Assembly (NCBI RefSeq): GCF_000427465.1
Contig: NZ_ATYB01000008.1
Location: 434,001 to 498,000, forward strand
Length of the DNA stretch: 64,000 bases
DNA from: Sinorhizobium arboris LMG 14919
Lineage (GTDB): Bacteria; Pseudomonadota; Alphaproteobacteria; Rhizobiales; Rhizobiaceae
Direction of reading: 5' to 3'
In this document: one piece after another, positions 35,996 through 44,459 of the stretch
Layout: the number at the start of each line of letters is the position of its first letter
Numbering within the stretch: position 1 is the first letter of the stretch
Program-made: the position numbers and the translations under genes
Notes under the pieces: generated by a model
What the model saw: only the letters and a program-made list of their open reading frames with translations
Databases searched by the model: none
What the model was told of the DNA's origin: nothing

Positions 35996-37538
35996 CTCTG
36001 CCTTCTTCCGTGCAAAATACCTCGTCGGATCCGGCCTTCTTCTCCTGGCGCTCGCAGGTTGCGGCGATGACGGCGCGGACTTCGACGTTTCGCAGCAGAT
36101 CGGGCCCGATCCGGTGTTGCCGGAGCCGACATCGGAGCTCCTGCCGGACCTGAAGGTCGCCGAGGTTGTGGGCTGGGAAAACGGGGCGTCTCCGCGTGTG
36201 CCCGACAATCTCGTCATCGCAGCCTACGCGACGGACCTTGCCAATCCGCGGACCGTCCACACGCTGCCGAACGGCGACATTCTCGTCGTGCAGTCGCGCG
36301 AGCCTTCGGGCAAGCCGATAGAGCGGCCGAAGGACATGATCCGAGGCTGGATCATGTCCATGGCCCATGGCGGTGGTGGAACCGAAAAGGAGAGCAATCT
36401 GATAACGCTGCTCCGCGACACCGATCGCGACGGCGAGGTGGACGAACGCCGCGACCTGCTGACCGGTCTCAATTCCCCCTTCGGGGTCGCGTGGCACGAT
36501 GGGACGCTTTACGTGGCGGCGGCCGATGCAATCCTCGCCTACCCATACCAGCTCGGGCAGGCCGAGATCGCCGGCGAACCGCGGGTTCTGACACCGCTTC
36601 CAGGTGGCCCGATCAACCATCACTGGACCAAGGATCTGGCCCTCAGCCCCGACGGGCGCTATCTCTATGCCTCCGTCGGCTCCAACTCGAACGTGGCCGA
36701 GCGCGGGCTCGAGGCCGAGAAAGGCCGCGCTGCGATCTGGCAGGTCGACCGGGAATCGGGTGCCGCCCGCATCTTCGCATCCGGCCTGCGCAACCCGAAC
36801 GGGCTGGTCTTCCATCCCGAGACCGGCGTGCTCTGGACGGTCGTCAACGAGCGTGACGAACTGGGGCCAAATCTCGTGCCCGACTACATGACTTCAGTGC
36901 AGGAAGGCGCCTTCTACGGCTGGCCGTGGAGCTATTACGGCACGCATGTGGATGAACGGGTCCACCCGCCGCGGCCGGACATGGTCGAGAAAGCGATCCC
37001 GCCGGACTACGCGCTTTCCAGCCACGTCGCCGCCCTGGGCCTGGTCTTCTCCAACGGCTCCGCCTTGCCGGAGCCCTTCGCCAACGGCGCCTTCATCGGC
37101 GAGCACGGCAGTTGGAACCGAAGCACCTTCAACGGTTACAAGGTCGTCTATGTGCCGTTCGAGAACGGCCTCCCGACCGGGAAGGCTCAGGACGTCGTGA
37201 CCGGCTTCATCGAAGGCGACCAGGCACGCGGCCGGCCGGTTGGTGTGGCCATCGACGGGACCGGGGCGCTGCTTGTTGCCGATGACGCTGGAAATACCGT
37301 CTGGCGCATTGCAGGCGCAGACGGCAGGGTGACGCCGAGCCCCGTCGGTACGGACGGACAGAGGGATAGCGCGGTCACCAGCGATGCCGGCCCGCCAGCC
37401 GGTGAGACAGGAGGAACATCCGGAGGAGCCGCTCCTCCCGAAGCCGGCGCCACGCCTCCGGAGCCGCCGCAGACCGATGTCGCGCCGGCTACTCTGCCAA
37501 GGGCTACGGAACAGGGATCCCCCGAGCAACAGCAATAA
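35988..37538 (+). CDS. PQQ-dependent sugar dehydrogenase-like lipoprotein
   Basis: The 516-residue protein has a lipobox LALAGC (Cys about 25) and a six-bladed propeller of the soluble glucose/sorbosone dehydrogenase family: LANPRTVHTLPNGDILVVQ (about residues 84-102), GLRNPNGLVFHPETGVLW (about 264-281) and FIGEHGSWNRSTFNGYK (about 365-381). About 60 Pro/Gly/Ala/Thr-rich residues form the C-terminal tail. It would oxidise an aldose or sorbosone in the periplasm and pass electrons to a cytochrome c, possibly the triheme protein of the divergent oxidase operon. The exact substrate is unknown. Confidence 0.87.
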   Translation: MNSSAFFRAKYLVGSGLLLLALAGCGDDGADFDVSQQIGPDPVLPEPTSELLPDLKVAEVVGWENGASPRVPDNLVIAAYATDLANPRTVHTLPNGDILVVQSREPSGKPIERPKDMIRGWIMSMAHGGGGTEKESNLITLLRDTDRDGEVDERRDLLTGLNSPFGVAWHDGTLYVAAADAILAYPYQLGQAEIAGEPRVLTPLPGGPINHHWTKDLALSPDGRYLYASVGSNSNVAERGLEAEKGRAAIWQVDRESGAARIFASGLRNPNGLVFHPETGVLWTVVNERDELGPNLVPDYMTSVQEGAFYGWPWSYYGTHVDERVHPPRPDMVEKAIPPDYALSSHVAALGLVFSNGSALPEPFANGAFIGEHGSWNRSTFNGYKVVYVPFENGLPTGKAQDVVTGFIEGDQARGRPVGVAIDGTGALLVADDAGNTVWRIAGADGRVTPSPVGTDGQRDSAVTSDAGPPAGETGGTSGGAAPPEAGATPPEPPQTDVAPATLPRATEQGSPEQQQ

Positions 37539-37547
37539 TCTGCGATC

Positions 37548-38534
37548 CTAATCCTCGGCGTCGCCGACCGTGTCGGCGACATAGGCATCGCGATTCCCGA
37601 GCTCCTTGGGCTGCCCTGTCGTTGAATCCCTCGCCGTCTGATGTTCCAGCTCGGCATTGAGTTCAGCACCGATGATGACGATCATGGTGGATATCCAGAT
37701 CCAGAGCATGAAGCCGATCAGCGCGCCGAGTGCACCGTAGGTCGCATTGTAGTTCGCGAAATTGTCGATGTAGTACGAGAACGCCAGGGATGCGACGAGC
37801 CAGCAGATCGTGCTCAGGGCCGCGCCCCAGGTAAGCCACCTGAGTTTGGCTGGCTCCCGGCTTGGACCGTAGCGATAGATCAGGGTGATGCCCGCCGCTA
37901 TTAGCAACAGCATCACGGGCCAGCGTACGAAACGGAGGAGACCTTCCAGTTCCAGGTGGAGAAAGGCCAGCACGGCCGGCAATACCGCGATGGCCGCGAT
38001 GAGGACGGCGGTCAGGATCAAACCGGCCAGCGTGAAGCCGATGCTCAACAGCGTCAACCGGATGAAGCTGCGTTTTTCGGTCTCGTCGTAAGCGATATTC
38101 ATCGCCTCGAAGAGGGCCCCCACGCCGTTGCGTGCGCTCCAGAGCGCAAAGAGCAGTCCAGCTATGAAGCCGAGGCTCAGGCTTGAGGTCTTCTGGGACG
38201 TCAGGGTTTCCAATTGCTCGGTCATCATCTGAAGCGACTGCGCCGGGAGAACGGCCGCGAACAACGTAGCCTGCTCTGCGATCGTGGCTGGATCGGAAAC
38301 GAGACCGTAGATGGAAACGAGCGAGGCAAGCGCTGGAAACAGGGAGAGGAGCACATAAAAGGTGACACCGGCGGCAATGAGCGAAATCCTGTCCTCGCTA
38401 ATCTGTGAAACCACGCGCCAGAAGACGTCACGCAAGCCCCTCGCGGGAATTTCGCCCGGGCTGTCGGCCGCGCGTCCCCTGCCTCCTTCTTGAGCCTGCT
38501 CATCGGTTCCCCTCTTTGCATCACCGGATTTCAT
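37548..38534 (-). CDS. YihY/BrkB family membrane protein (copy 1)
   Basis: The 328-residue protein has about six membrane helices and the family start DRISLIAAGVTFYVLLSLFPALA (from about residue 47). The family was once linked to ribonuclease BN but is now seen as membrane proteins of unclear, perhaps transport, function. It ends nine bases from the convergent sugar dehydrogenase gene. It is clearly paralogous to the gene at 40730, sharing the near-C-terminal DSTTGxP and YVADT stretches. A stress-type promoter match lies 81 bp upstream. Confidence 0.88.
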   Translation of the reverse strand: MKSGDAKRGTDEQAQEGGRGRAADSPGEIPARGLRDVFWRVVSQISEDRISLIAAGVTFYVLLSLFPALASLVSIYGLVSDPATIAEQATLFAAVLPAQSLQMMTEQLETLTSQKTSSLSLGFIAGLLFALWSARNGVGALFEAMNIAYDETEKRSFIRLTLLSIGFTLAGLILTAVLIAAIAVLPAVLAFLHLELEGLLRFVRWPVMLLLIAAGITLIYRYGPSREPAKLRWLTWGAALSTICWLVASLAFSYYIDNFANYNATYGALGALIGFMLWIWISTMIVIIGAELNAELEHQTARDSTTGQPKELGNRDAYVADTVGDAED

Positions 38535-38614
38535 CTGATTGTCCTCGCGCGTTCGAAAGTCCGCCGTGCCGTTGATCGGCCTTACCGGCGGCGGGCGATC
38601 GCAGGTGGCATTCG

Positions 38615-38639
38615 AACACGCTAAGCGATGCCTTGTTCC
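38615..38639 (-). promoter_or_regulatory. RpoE2/EcfG-type promoter match for YihY copy 1
   Basis: On the minus strand GGAAC (38639-38635), 18 bases, TT (38616-38615), with a TGTT -10. It lies 81 bp before the start codon. Confidence 0.55.
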
Positions 38640-38756
38640 TTGCGATCTCCGCTATTCATTACGGCGCGAAACCCTTACTTCACGTCACAGCTTATTTTCT
38701 CATAAGAAATGCTCCATGCTCTCGTGGTGCGTTTTCCGAATCAAAAGAGCCATGTA

Positions 38757-39023
38757 ATGAAACTTGCGACACTGCGCCTGACCACCATTCTATTGGTTGT
38801 GGCCACTTCGTTTCTTCCGGCAATCGCGGCAAATGGGCAGCACGGAAAGGAAGGGCGAGGTCAGGGCCAAAACATGAAGAATTTCGTCGAGGCCAATCCC
38901 GACTGCCTCGAGTTTGATGATCAATGCTCGGTTTGTTCGTTGACCGACGGAGTGGCCGAGTGCTCCACGCCGAAGACCGCATGTGTCAAGGGGGAGTACC
39001 GTTGCACCATGAGGTCGAAATAA
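38757..39023 (+). CDS. Small secreted cysteine-rich protein
   Basis: The 88-residue protein has a signal peptide (about residues 1-24, ending AIAA) followed by a 64-residue mature part with six cysteines (CLEFDDQCSVCSLTDGVAEC in the middle), suited to three disulfides. I do not recognise the family. The ATG at 38757 starts directly before the hydrophobic segment; an upstream in-frame ATG at 38709 is unlikely. It stands alone between two minus-strand genes. Confidence 0.65.
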   Translation: MKLATLRLTTILLVVATSFLPAIAANGQHGKEGRGQGQNMKNFVEANPDCLEFDDQCSVCSLTDGVAECSTPKTACVKGEYRCTMRSK

Positions 39024-39058
39024 AGTGGTTCCCACATTGCGGCCCACTTCCCGGGATT

Positions 39059-39523
39059 TCACGCGTTTGACGCCGGCCCGCCTGATCTCGGAATGATGCT
39101 TATGCCCCCGTCTGCCTCGAGAACGGCGAATTTGATCTGGTCGAGGCGAGCCAATCCCTGCTGCTCTCGGGCGGCGACAAGTATGTCCTCGAGATTGACC
39201 CTCGCTCGGCGGAGGGCCTGCTCGTCAACCTTGCCGTTCGCGATGAGCACGGTTGCCGTACCGTCGAGGAACAGAGCGATCTTCGGCGACCATTGTTTAA
39301 CGTAGGAGAGAACGATGTCGACGCTGAAGAGCGTCAGGATGAGCAGGGTTGCATTGATGATCGAGAAATCGTCGCCCAGCAGTGCCTGCTGGGTCGTCTC
39401 TGCGATGATGAGCAGCAGTACGAAATCGAAAGTGGTCATCTGTGCGACGGTGCGCCGGCCGGAAAGCCGGAGCGCGATGAGGAGTATGAAATAGATCGTG
39501 ATACCGCGAGCGACCGAGTCCAT
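39059..39523 (-). CDS. DUF421 (YetF-like) membrane protein
   Basis: This 154-residue protein has three N-terminal membrane helices with the DUF421 pattern RLSGRRTVAQMTTFDFVLLL (about residues 20-39) and a soluble domain ending FAVLEADGGISIIPRS. YetF-like proteins are common in stress and sporulation regulons, without a known activity. It follows the 166-residue gene by 11 bases, so the two form an operon. Confidence 0.85.
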   Translation of the reverse strand: MDSVARGITIYFILLIALRLSGRRTVAQMTTFDFVLLLIIAETTQQALLGDDFSIINATLLILTLFSVDIVLSYVKQWSPKIALFLDGTATVLIANGKVDEQALRRARVNLEDILVAAREQQGLARLDQIKFAVLEADGGISIIPRSGGPASNA

Positions 39524-39534
39524 TCACGTATCTC

Positions 39535-40035
39535 CTAAGGCCAGACGATCGTTCGCACTGTCTGTGCCGGGTCGTCGTTCGTGCTAATTCGATAGGAGAC
39601 GACACCCGGACGTTGCGAGCGAAGATGCAGCATAAGGGCCAGAGGGCGTCGCGAAGCGGAGCGGAACCGGTAGACCAAGCCGTCGTCCCCCCCTTCTGCG
39701 GCGATCGGCGGCGGATCGATATCCTCAACCTGAAAAGTCCTGAAGAACTCGGGTGACAGGGTCAGGCGGCGTTCTTGACCGCTTCCTGTCAATGAGGCTT
39801 TCAGCGTGTCGGAGGCTTCCCAGCGACTGAACCTTGCCACTTCCACGGACCCGCCGGCGAAGGTTACGGTTTGCCTTTCGAAAGGTCCTCCGGAGCCGGT
39901 GGCACCCAGGATGGCCGCCAAGAGCGTGAGCCCGAAAAAGATCCAGGCGATCCGCTCCGCCTTCCAGAAACTCTCCTGGAACCTGCGATGCTCTTCGATT
40001 TGCAATCCGTCCGGTCGAACTGGTGGTTGATCCAA
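39535..40035 (-). CDS. Unknown single-pass membrane protein
   Basis: The 166-residue protein has a short charged cytoplasmic N-terminus, one membrane helix (about residues 28-46, AWIFFGLTLLAAILGATGS) and a beta-rich periplasmic part (about 55-166). It is not a family I recognise. It is co-transcribed with the DUF421 gene, which suggests a joint envelope role under stress. A GGAAC-type promoter match lies 28 bp upstream. Confidence 0.7.
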   Translation of the reverse strand: MDQPPVRPDGLQIEEHRRFQESFWKAERIAWIFFGLTLLAAILGATGSGGPFERQTVTFAGGSVEVARFSRWEASDTLKASLTGSGQERRLTLSPEFFRTFQVEDIDPPPIAAEGGDDGLVYRFRSASRRPLALMLHLRSQRPGVVSYRISTNDDPAQTVRTIVWP

Positions 40036-40062
40036 AGCTCACCTCGCCCTTGAGCTTTGTAG

Positions 40063-40088
40063 AACCGCCGAGTGGGCCGAAAGGTTCC
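40063..40088 (-). promoter_or_regulatory. RpoE2/EcfG-type promoter match for the 166-residue protein/DUF421 pair
   Basis: On the minus strand GGAAC (40088-40084), 17 bases, GGTT (40066-40063), 28 bp before the start codon. Confidence 0.5.
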
Positions 40089-40126
40089 GTAGAAGCGATC
40101 TCACCCAACCCCAGATCGACCATGGA

Positions 40127-40645
40127 CTAGGTATGTCTGGTCGTATGTCCCCTCATGGGTGGCGTTACATCGCTTTCATCAGTCTCGGTGTCGATGCCGA
40201 TACGATGGTGATAGACGAGCTCTCCGCCCTTCCAACCCGTGTAGAGGAGCAGGAGAACGATCATGAGAGAAAGCAGCAAACCAAAGGGCCAGACGGCATC
40301 GGCGGCGCCGTTCTCGTAGCGCAGCCAAAAGCTGGCAATTGCGAGGAGCACGACGATGACGTTGCCGATCATGTGCCTCCAGGCGTCGTTGATGGCCCGG
40401 ATGCGGGAGTTTCCGAGGAAATCCGTCAGTCCGGCAAGAGCGGCCAGTGCCGCCGTGACGATCGCTGCGCCCACCGACCACATCGATACGTCGGCCCAGA
40501 ATGAATTCCCATTGGCGAGATATACGAGATCGGAAACGAACGCGGCGACCAGAAGCGCGATCGGAAAGGGAACGAGCATCGGATGAATCGGATGCCCGCC
40601 TATTTTCGCGCTGGCCGCCAGACCCAAAAGGTCACGATCCGCCAT
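40127..40645 (-). CDS. DUF2231 membrane protein (second copy)
   Basis: This 172-residue protein has four membrane helices and the DUF2231 signature GGHPIHPMLVPFPIALLVAA (about residues 16-35). The ATG at 40645 has GGAGG eight bases upstream and is preferred over the GTG at 40663. It is related to the shorter DUF2231 protein at 35543 and, like it, lies near a YihY gene. Function unknown. Confidence 0.86.
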   Translation of the reverse strand: MADRDLLGLAASAKIGGHPIHPMLVPFPIALLVAAFVSDLVYLANGNSFWADVSMWSVGAAIVTAALAALAGLTDFLGNSRIRAINDAWRHMIGNVIVVLLAIASFWLRYENGAADAVWPFGLLLSLMIVLLLLYTGWKGGELVYHHRIGIDTETDESDVTPPMRGHTTRHT

Positions 40646-40680
40646 GACATGGTCCTCCAGCACCGCAAGCCCGATCTTTT

Positions 40681-40706
40681 GAACGCGCGAGTGGCCGTGA
40701 TTGTTC
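40681..40706 (-). promoter_or_regulatory. RpoE2/EcfG-type promoter match for DUF2231 copy 2
   Basis: On the minus strand GGAAC (40706-40702), 17 bases, CGTT (40684-40681): an exact match to the GGAAC-N17-CGTT consensus, 36 bp before the start codon. Confidence 0.62.
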
Positions 40707-40729
40707 CTTGCAGCGCGTGCAGCGGCTGA

Positions 40730-41722
40730 TCAGTCAGCCGCCTTGCCGATCGTATCCGCCACGTAAGCACCGCGCTCTCCGATCGGAAGCGGTTCGCCTG
40801 TCGTCGAATCCACCGCCGTCTGGTGTTCGAGCTCGGCGTTGATGAGCGCGCCTATGATGAGGATCATCACCGAAATCCACACCCATGTCATGAGACCGGC
40901 GAGCGCGCCGAGAGCGCCGTATGTCGCGTTGTAGTTGGCGAAATGTTCCAGATAGTAGGAAAAGAGCCATGAGGCGGCCAACCAAAACAAGGTGCTGAAC
41001 ACCGCACCCCAGTTCAGCCACCGCAGTTTCGCCCGCTCCCGGCTTGGCCCGAAACGGTAGATGAGGACGGTCCCGAACGTGACGAGCATGAGCATGACCG
41101 GCCACCTCGCCGTTCTGGTCGCGAGTTCGACCCGACTATCGACCCATACATAGGCCAGCACCGCCGGCACGATACCGACCGCCACGATCAGCGCGACCGC
41201 AAACAGCAGGGCCGCGAAGGTGAACGCGATGCACAGGAGGGTTCTCGACAGAAAGCCTCTTTTTTCCCTTTCCCCATAGGCGACATTCATGGCGTCGAAC
41301 AGGGCGGCAATGCCGTTGGCTGCCAACCACAGGGAGATCGACAGGCTTACGAAAAAGCCGATGCCCAGGGTGGAGGGCTTTTGCGTCGTCAGGGTCTCCA
41401 GCTGGTCCATGATCAATCCGTAGGAGTCCTCCGGCAGAAGCACCTGCAGAATACCGATATGCGTGCCGATTTCGGAAGGGTCCGCGACCAGCCCGTAGAT
41501 CGAGACGAGGGCACCCATCGCGGGAAAGAGCGACAGGAGAAGGTAGAAGCTCACCCCCGCGGCTATCAGCACGACACGCTCTTCGGCAATTTCGGAGAGG
41601 ACGCGCCAGAAGACATCCCGCATACCTTTCGCAGGGATTTCTCCCGGCGTGGCGGCACCGCGCCCCCTGCCCGGCTCAACGGCATCCAGTTTTTCGGGAA
41701 GTTCGGCTTCGTTCGCACCCAT
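40730..41722 (-). CDS. YihY/BrkB family membrane protein (copy 2)
   Basis: This 330-residue paralogue of the protein at 37548 shares the PGEIPA-K/R-G-M/L-RDVFWRV start and the helix pattern (VLIAAGVSFYLLLSLFPAMG). The start at 41722 gives an N-terminus of the same length as copy 1; the longer frame to 41779 would overlap its promoter match. It sits 84 bp upstream of the DUF2231 copy 2 gene in the same direction, but each gene has its own promoter match. Confidence 0.86.
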   Translation of the reverse strand: MGANEAELPEKLDAVEPGRGRGAATPGEIPAKGMRDVFWRVLSEIAEERVVLIAAGVSFYLLLSLFPAMGALVSIYGLVADPSEIGTHIGILQVLLPEDSYGLIMDQLETLTTQKPSTLGIGFFVSLSISLWLAANGIAALFDAMNVAYGEREKRGFLSRTLLCIAFTFAALLFAVALIVAVGIVPAVLAYVWVDSRVELATRTARWPVMLMLVTFGTVLIYRFGPSRERAKLRWLNWGAVFSTLFWLAASWLFSYYLEHFANYNATYGALGALAGLMTWVWISVMILIIGALINAELEHQTAVDSTTGEPLPIGERGAYVADTIGKAAD

Positions 41723-41777
41723 GACTTTACGCTCGCCGGATGACGGGACGGGGCCTGCCCTCGTCGCATGCATAAGC

Positions 41778-41802
41778 AACGCCGGGGAAAATAGCTTGTT
41801 CC
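41778..41802 (-). promoter_or_regulatory. RpoE2/EcfG-type promoter match for YihY copy 2
   Basis: On the minus strand GGAAC (41802-41798), 16 bases, CGTT (ending 41778): an exact GGAAC-N16-CGTT match, 56 bp before the start at 41722. Confidence 0.62.
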
Positions 41803-41838
41803 GGGGCGTTCGGCGGCGACAGAGGCGAGGCGGCCGGC

Positions 41839-42858
41839 TCAGATGCGGCGCGGTTGCCCGCTTTCCGCAGCGCCGAGAATCGCATCGATAAGCCGGTGGA
41901 CCTTCAGCGCCTCGTGCCCATTGACGCGCGGCTCGCCGAAACCTTCGATGGCATCGAGGAAGTCGGCAAGCACGGCGCGGTGATGGTAATGGGGGAAGGC
42001 CATCGGATCGGCGCCGGCGCCACCCGCGGCTTCGTCTTCGATTGAAAGTTCCGTCCCGTCGTGGAAGGAAACGGCAAGACGCCGCCCGTCCAGACGCGCC
42101 ATGCCCCTTGTTCCGATAATGTCTATCTCGTCCGGATAGCCGGGATAGGCACAGGTGGTGGCGCTCACAGTGCCTATCGCGCCGCCGGCGAAGCGAATCG
42201 CCGCCATCGCCAAGTCTTCGGTTTCCATGCGATGGATCTCGCTCGTCGTCGCATAGGCGCTTACCTCTTCGGGAAGGCCCGCGAGGGAAACCAGAAGATC
42301 GAGCGTGTGTATGGCCTGGGTGAGAAGCACGCCGCCCCCGTCGCGAGCCCGTGTTCCGCGACCCGGCTGGTCGTAATAGCTCTGCGGCCGCCAGTTGTGG
42401 AGCCGGGCCGAAGCGCTGACGATCTCACCGAGACGGCCCTCATCGATGAGTTTCGCGAGTTCCTGGCTGACCGTGCGAAAGCGGTGCTGAAGCACGATGC
42501 CGAGTTTTATGCCGGCGCGCTCCGCCGCCTTCACCAGTGCTTCCGATCGCTCCTGCGTAATCTCCAGCGGCTTTTCGAGGAGCACATGCTTACCCGATTC
42601 AGCCGCCTGCAGGACCAGGTCGAGATGGGTATTGGGCGGCGTTAATATGAGGACGGCCCCGATCGACGGATCGCCGAAGATCGTCTCGGCGGAGTCGCAA
42701 GTTGGAAAACCGTAGGACTCGGAAAAGGCATTCCGTCTCGCGGGCGTGGGACTGAATGCGGCAACGACCTCAACTCTCTCCTTGAGGTCCAGCAGACCCT
42801 GGGCATGCGGCGCAGCCGCCATGCCGAGCCCGATCACGCCGATGCGCGTCTTTTCCAT
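41839..42858 (-). CDS. Gfo/Idh/MocA-family NAD(P)-dependent oxidoreductase
   Basis: The 339-residue protein has an N-terminal Rossmann motif, IGVIGLGMAAAPHAQGL (about residues 6-22), the EKPLEIT motif (about 95-101, with the catalytic-region Lys) and a C-terminal alpha/beta domain. Such enzymes oxidise or reduce sugars, inositols or sugar acids. It is divergent from uxaC across a 158-bp promoter region, so a step in uronate or sugar-acid metabolism is likely, but the substrate cannot be given. Confidence 0.85.
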   Translation of the reverse strand: MEKTRIGVIGLGMAAAPHAQGLLDLKERVEVVAAFSPTPARRNAFSESYGFPTCDSAETIFGDPSIGAVLILTPPNTHLDLVLQAAESGKHVLLEKPLEITQERSEALVKAAERAGIKLGIVLQHRFRTVSQELAKLIDEGRLGEIVSASARLHNWRPQSYYDQPGRGTRARDGGGVLLTQAIHTLDLLVSLAGLPEEVSAYATTSEIHRMETEDLAMAAIRFAGGAIGTVSATTCAYPGYPDEIDIIGTRGMARLDGRRLAVSFHDGTELSIEDEAAGGAGADPMAFPHYHHRAVLADFLDAIEGFGEPRVNGHEALKVHRLIDAILGAAESGQPRRI

Positions 42859-42937
42859 CCCGTCACTCCCCCGGTCAAAGTTCCTCCAGACCTCTACCTA
42901 CATCCTGCTTCGATGCACGGCAAGAAAGTCATCATAC

Positions 42938-42963
42938 AACTTCATGAAGTTTGTATGTTGACA
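42938..42963 (+). promoter_or_regulatory. Palindromic operator candidate with adjacent -35 box upstream of uxaC
   Basis: AACTTCATGAAGTT (42938-42951) is a perfect 14-bp palindrome, flanked by near-symmetric CATAC/GTATG, seven bases before a consensus -35 TTGACA (42958-42963). A FadR-type GntR regulator is encoded in the same cluster (47384). Repression of uxaC and perhaps of the divergent dehydrogenase gene is inferred. Confidence 0.6.
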
Positions 42964-43016
42964 ATATAATTTACAAGCCGTAGCCATAGAGCACCTGTTG
43001 GAGGAGCGGGAGAGCA

Positions 43017-44426
43017 ATGAAGGGACTGATCGATCCAGATCTGTTGTTTCCGGGCGAAGAGCGCGCACGTGCGATGACGCGCAGGCTTTATGCCGAAGTG
43101 CGTGATCTGCCGATCGTCAGTCCGCATGGGCACACCGAGCCACGCTGGTACGCGCTGAACGAAGCCTTTCCCGACCCCGCGCAGCTACTCATCGTACCCG
43201 ATCATTACGTGTTCCGCATGCTGTTCAGCCAGGGCATCAGGCTGGAAGAGCTCGGCGTTCCGACGCTCGACGGCTCGCCGGTCGAGACGGATGGCCGCGC
43301 TATCTGGCGGCGTTTCTGCGAGAACTATCATCTCTTCCGCGGCACGCCGACACGGCTTTGGTTCGACTATACGCTTTCCGAGCTTTTCGGCATCGACGAG
43401 CTGCCCTGTGCCGCCAATTCGGAACGGCTCTACGACCACGTAGCCGAGCACCTGTCGCGCCCGGATTATCGGCCCCGCGCGCTCTATGAGCGGTTCAATA
43501 TCGAGGTGATCTCCACGACCGACAGTGCTCTGGACGACTTGAGTTGGCACGCGAAGATTCGCGAAAGCGGCTGGAAGGGACGAGTCGTCCCGGCCTACCG
43601 GCCCGACGCGGTGGTCGATCCCGATTTCCAAGGCTTCGCGACCAATCTCGACAAGTTCGGTGCTATCGCAGGCTGCGACACCGCAACCTGGGCCGGTTAT
43701 CTGGATGCGCATCGCGCCCGCCGCGCCTATTTCAAGAGTTTCGGTGCAACCTCGACGGATCACGGCCATGCGACCGCAGACACGGCCAATCTCCCGCGGG
43801 CAGAGGCGGCGGCACTCTTCGACAAGGTGCGCCTGGGCAAGGCGAATGCCGACGAGCGGCGCCTGTTCCGGGCGCAGATGCTGACCGAAATGGCGAAGAT
43901 GAGCCTGGACGACGGGCTCGTCATGCAGATCCATCCCGGCTCCTTCCGCAATCACTCGCCTGCCATTCTGGCAAAGTTCGGTCGCGACAAGGGTTTCGAT
44001 ATTCCGACGCGCACGGACTATGTGACCGCCCTCAAGCCGTTGCTCGACGCGGTCGGGCTCGAGCGCGATCTGACGGTCATCCTATTCACGCTGGACGAGA
44101 CGAGCTATGCGCGCGAACTTGCGCCGCTTGCAGGCGTCTACCCGGCGCTGAAGCTCGGGCCCGCTTGGTGGTTCCACGACAGCGCGGAGGGCATGCGCCG
44201 GTTCCGTGAGATGACTACCGAGACGGCAGGCTTCTACAACACCGTCGGTTTCAACGACGACACAAGGGCGTTTCCGTCCATTCCCGCGCGCCACGACATA
44301 GCGCGCCGGGTTGACTGCGCGTTTCTCGCGCGTCTGGTCGCGGAGCATCGCCTGAGGGAGGATGAGGCGTACGAGCTTGCGCGGGACCTTGCCTATGGTC
44401 TCGTGAAGGAGGCGTACAGGCTCTAG
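43017..44426 (+). CDS. uxaC: Glucuronate (uronate) isomerase
   Basis: The 469-residue protein has the UxaC features: PIVSPHGHTEPRWYALNEAF near the N-terminus (metal-binding HGH about residues 39-41), then LWFDYTLSELFGI and, towards the C-terminus, LGPAWWFHDSAEGMRRFREM. UxaC converts D-glucuronate to fructuronate and D-galacturonate to tagaturonate. GGAGCGGGAG precedes the ATG. It heads a cluster with a TRAP transporter and the kdu genes, so exogenous uronates, for instance from pectin, are the likely substrates. Confidence 0.95.
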   Translation: MKGLIDPDLLFPGEERARAMTRRLYAEVRDLPIVSPHGHTEPRWYALNEAFPDPAQLLIVPDHYVFRMLFSQGIRLEELGVPTLDGSPVETDGRAIWRRFCENYHLFRGTPTRLWFDYTLSELFGIDELPCAANSERLYDHVAEHLSRPDYRPRALYERFNIEVISTTDSALDDLSWHAKIRESGWKGRVVPAYRPDAVVDPDFQGFATNLDKFGAIAGCDTATWAGYLDAHRARRAYFKSFGATSTDHGHATADTANLPRAEAAALFDKVRLGKANADERRLFRAQMLTEMAKMSLDDGLVMQIHPGSFRNHSPAILAKFGRDKGFDIPTRTDYVTALKPLLDAVGLERDLTVILFTLDETSYARELAPLAGVYPALKLGPAWWFHDSAEGMRRFREMTTETAGFYNTVGFNDDTRAFPSIPARHDIARRVDCAFLARLVAEHRLREDEAYELARDLAYGLVKEAYRL

Positions 44427-44459
44427 GAATTCACATCATGCCAAAACGGGAGGAAAAGC

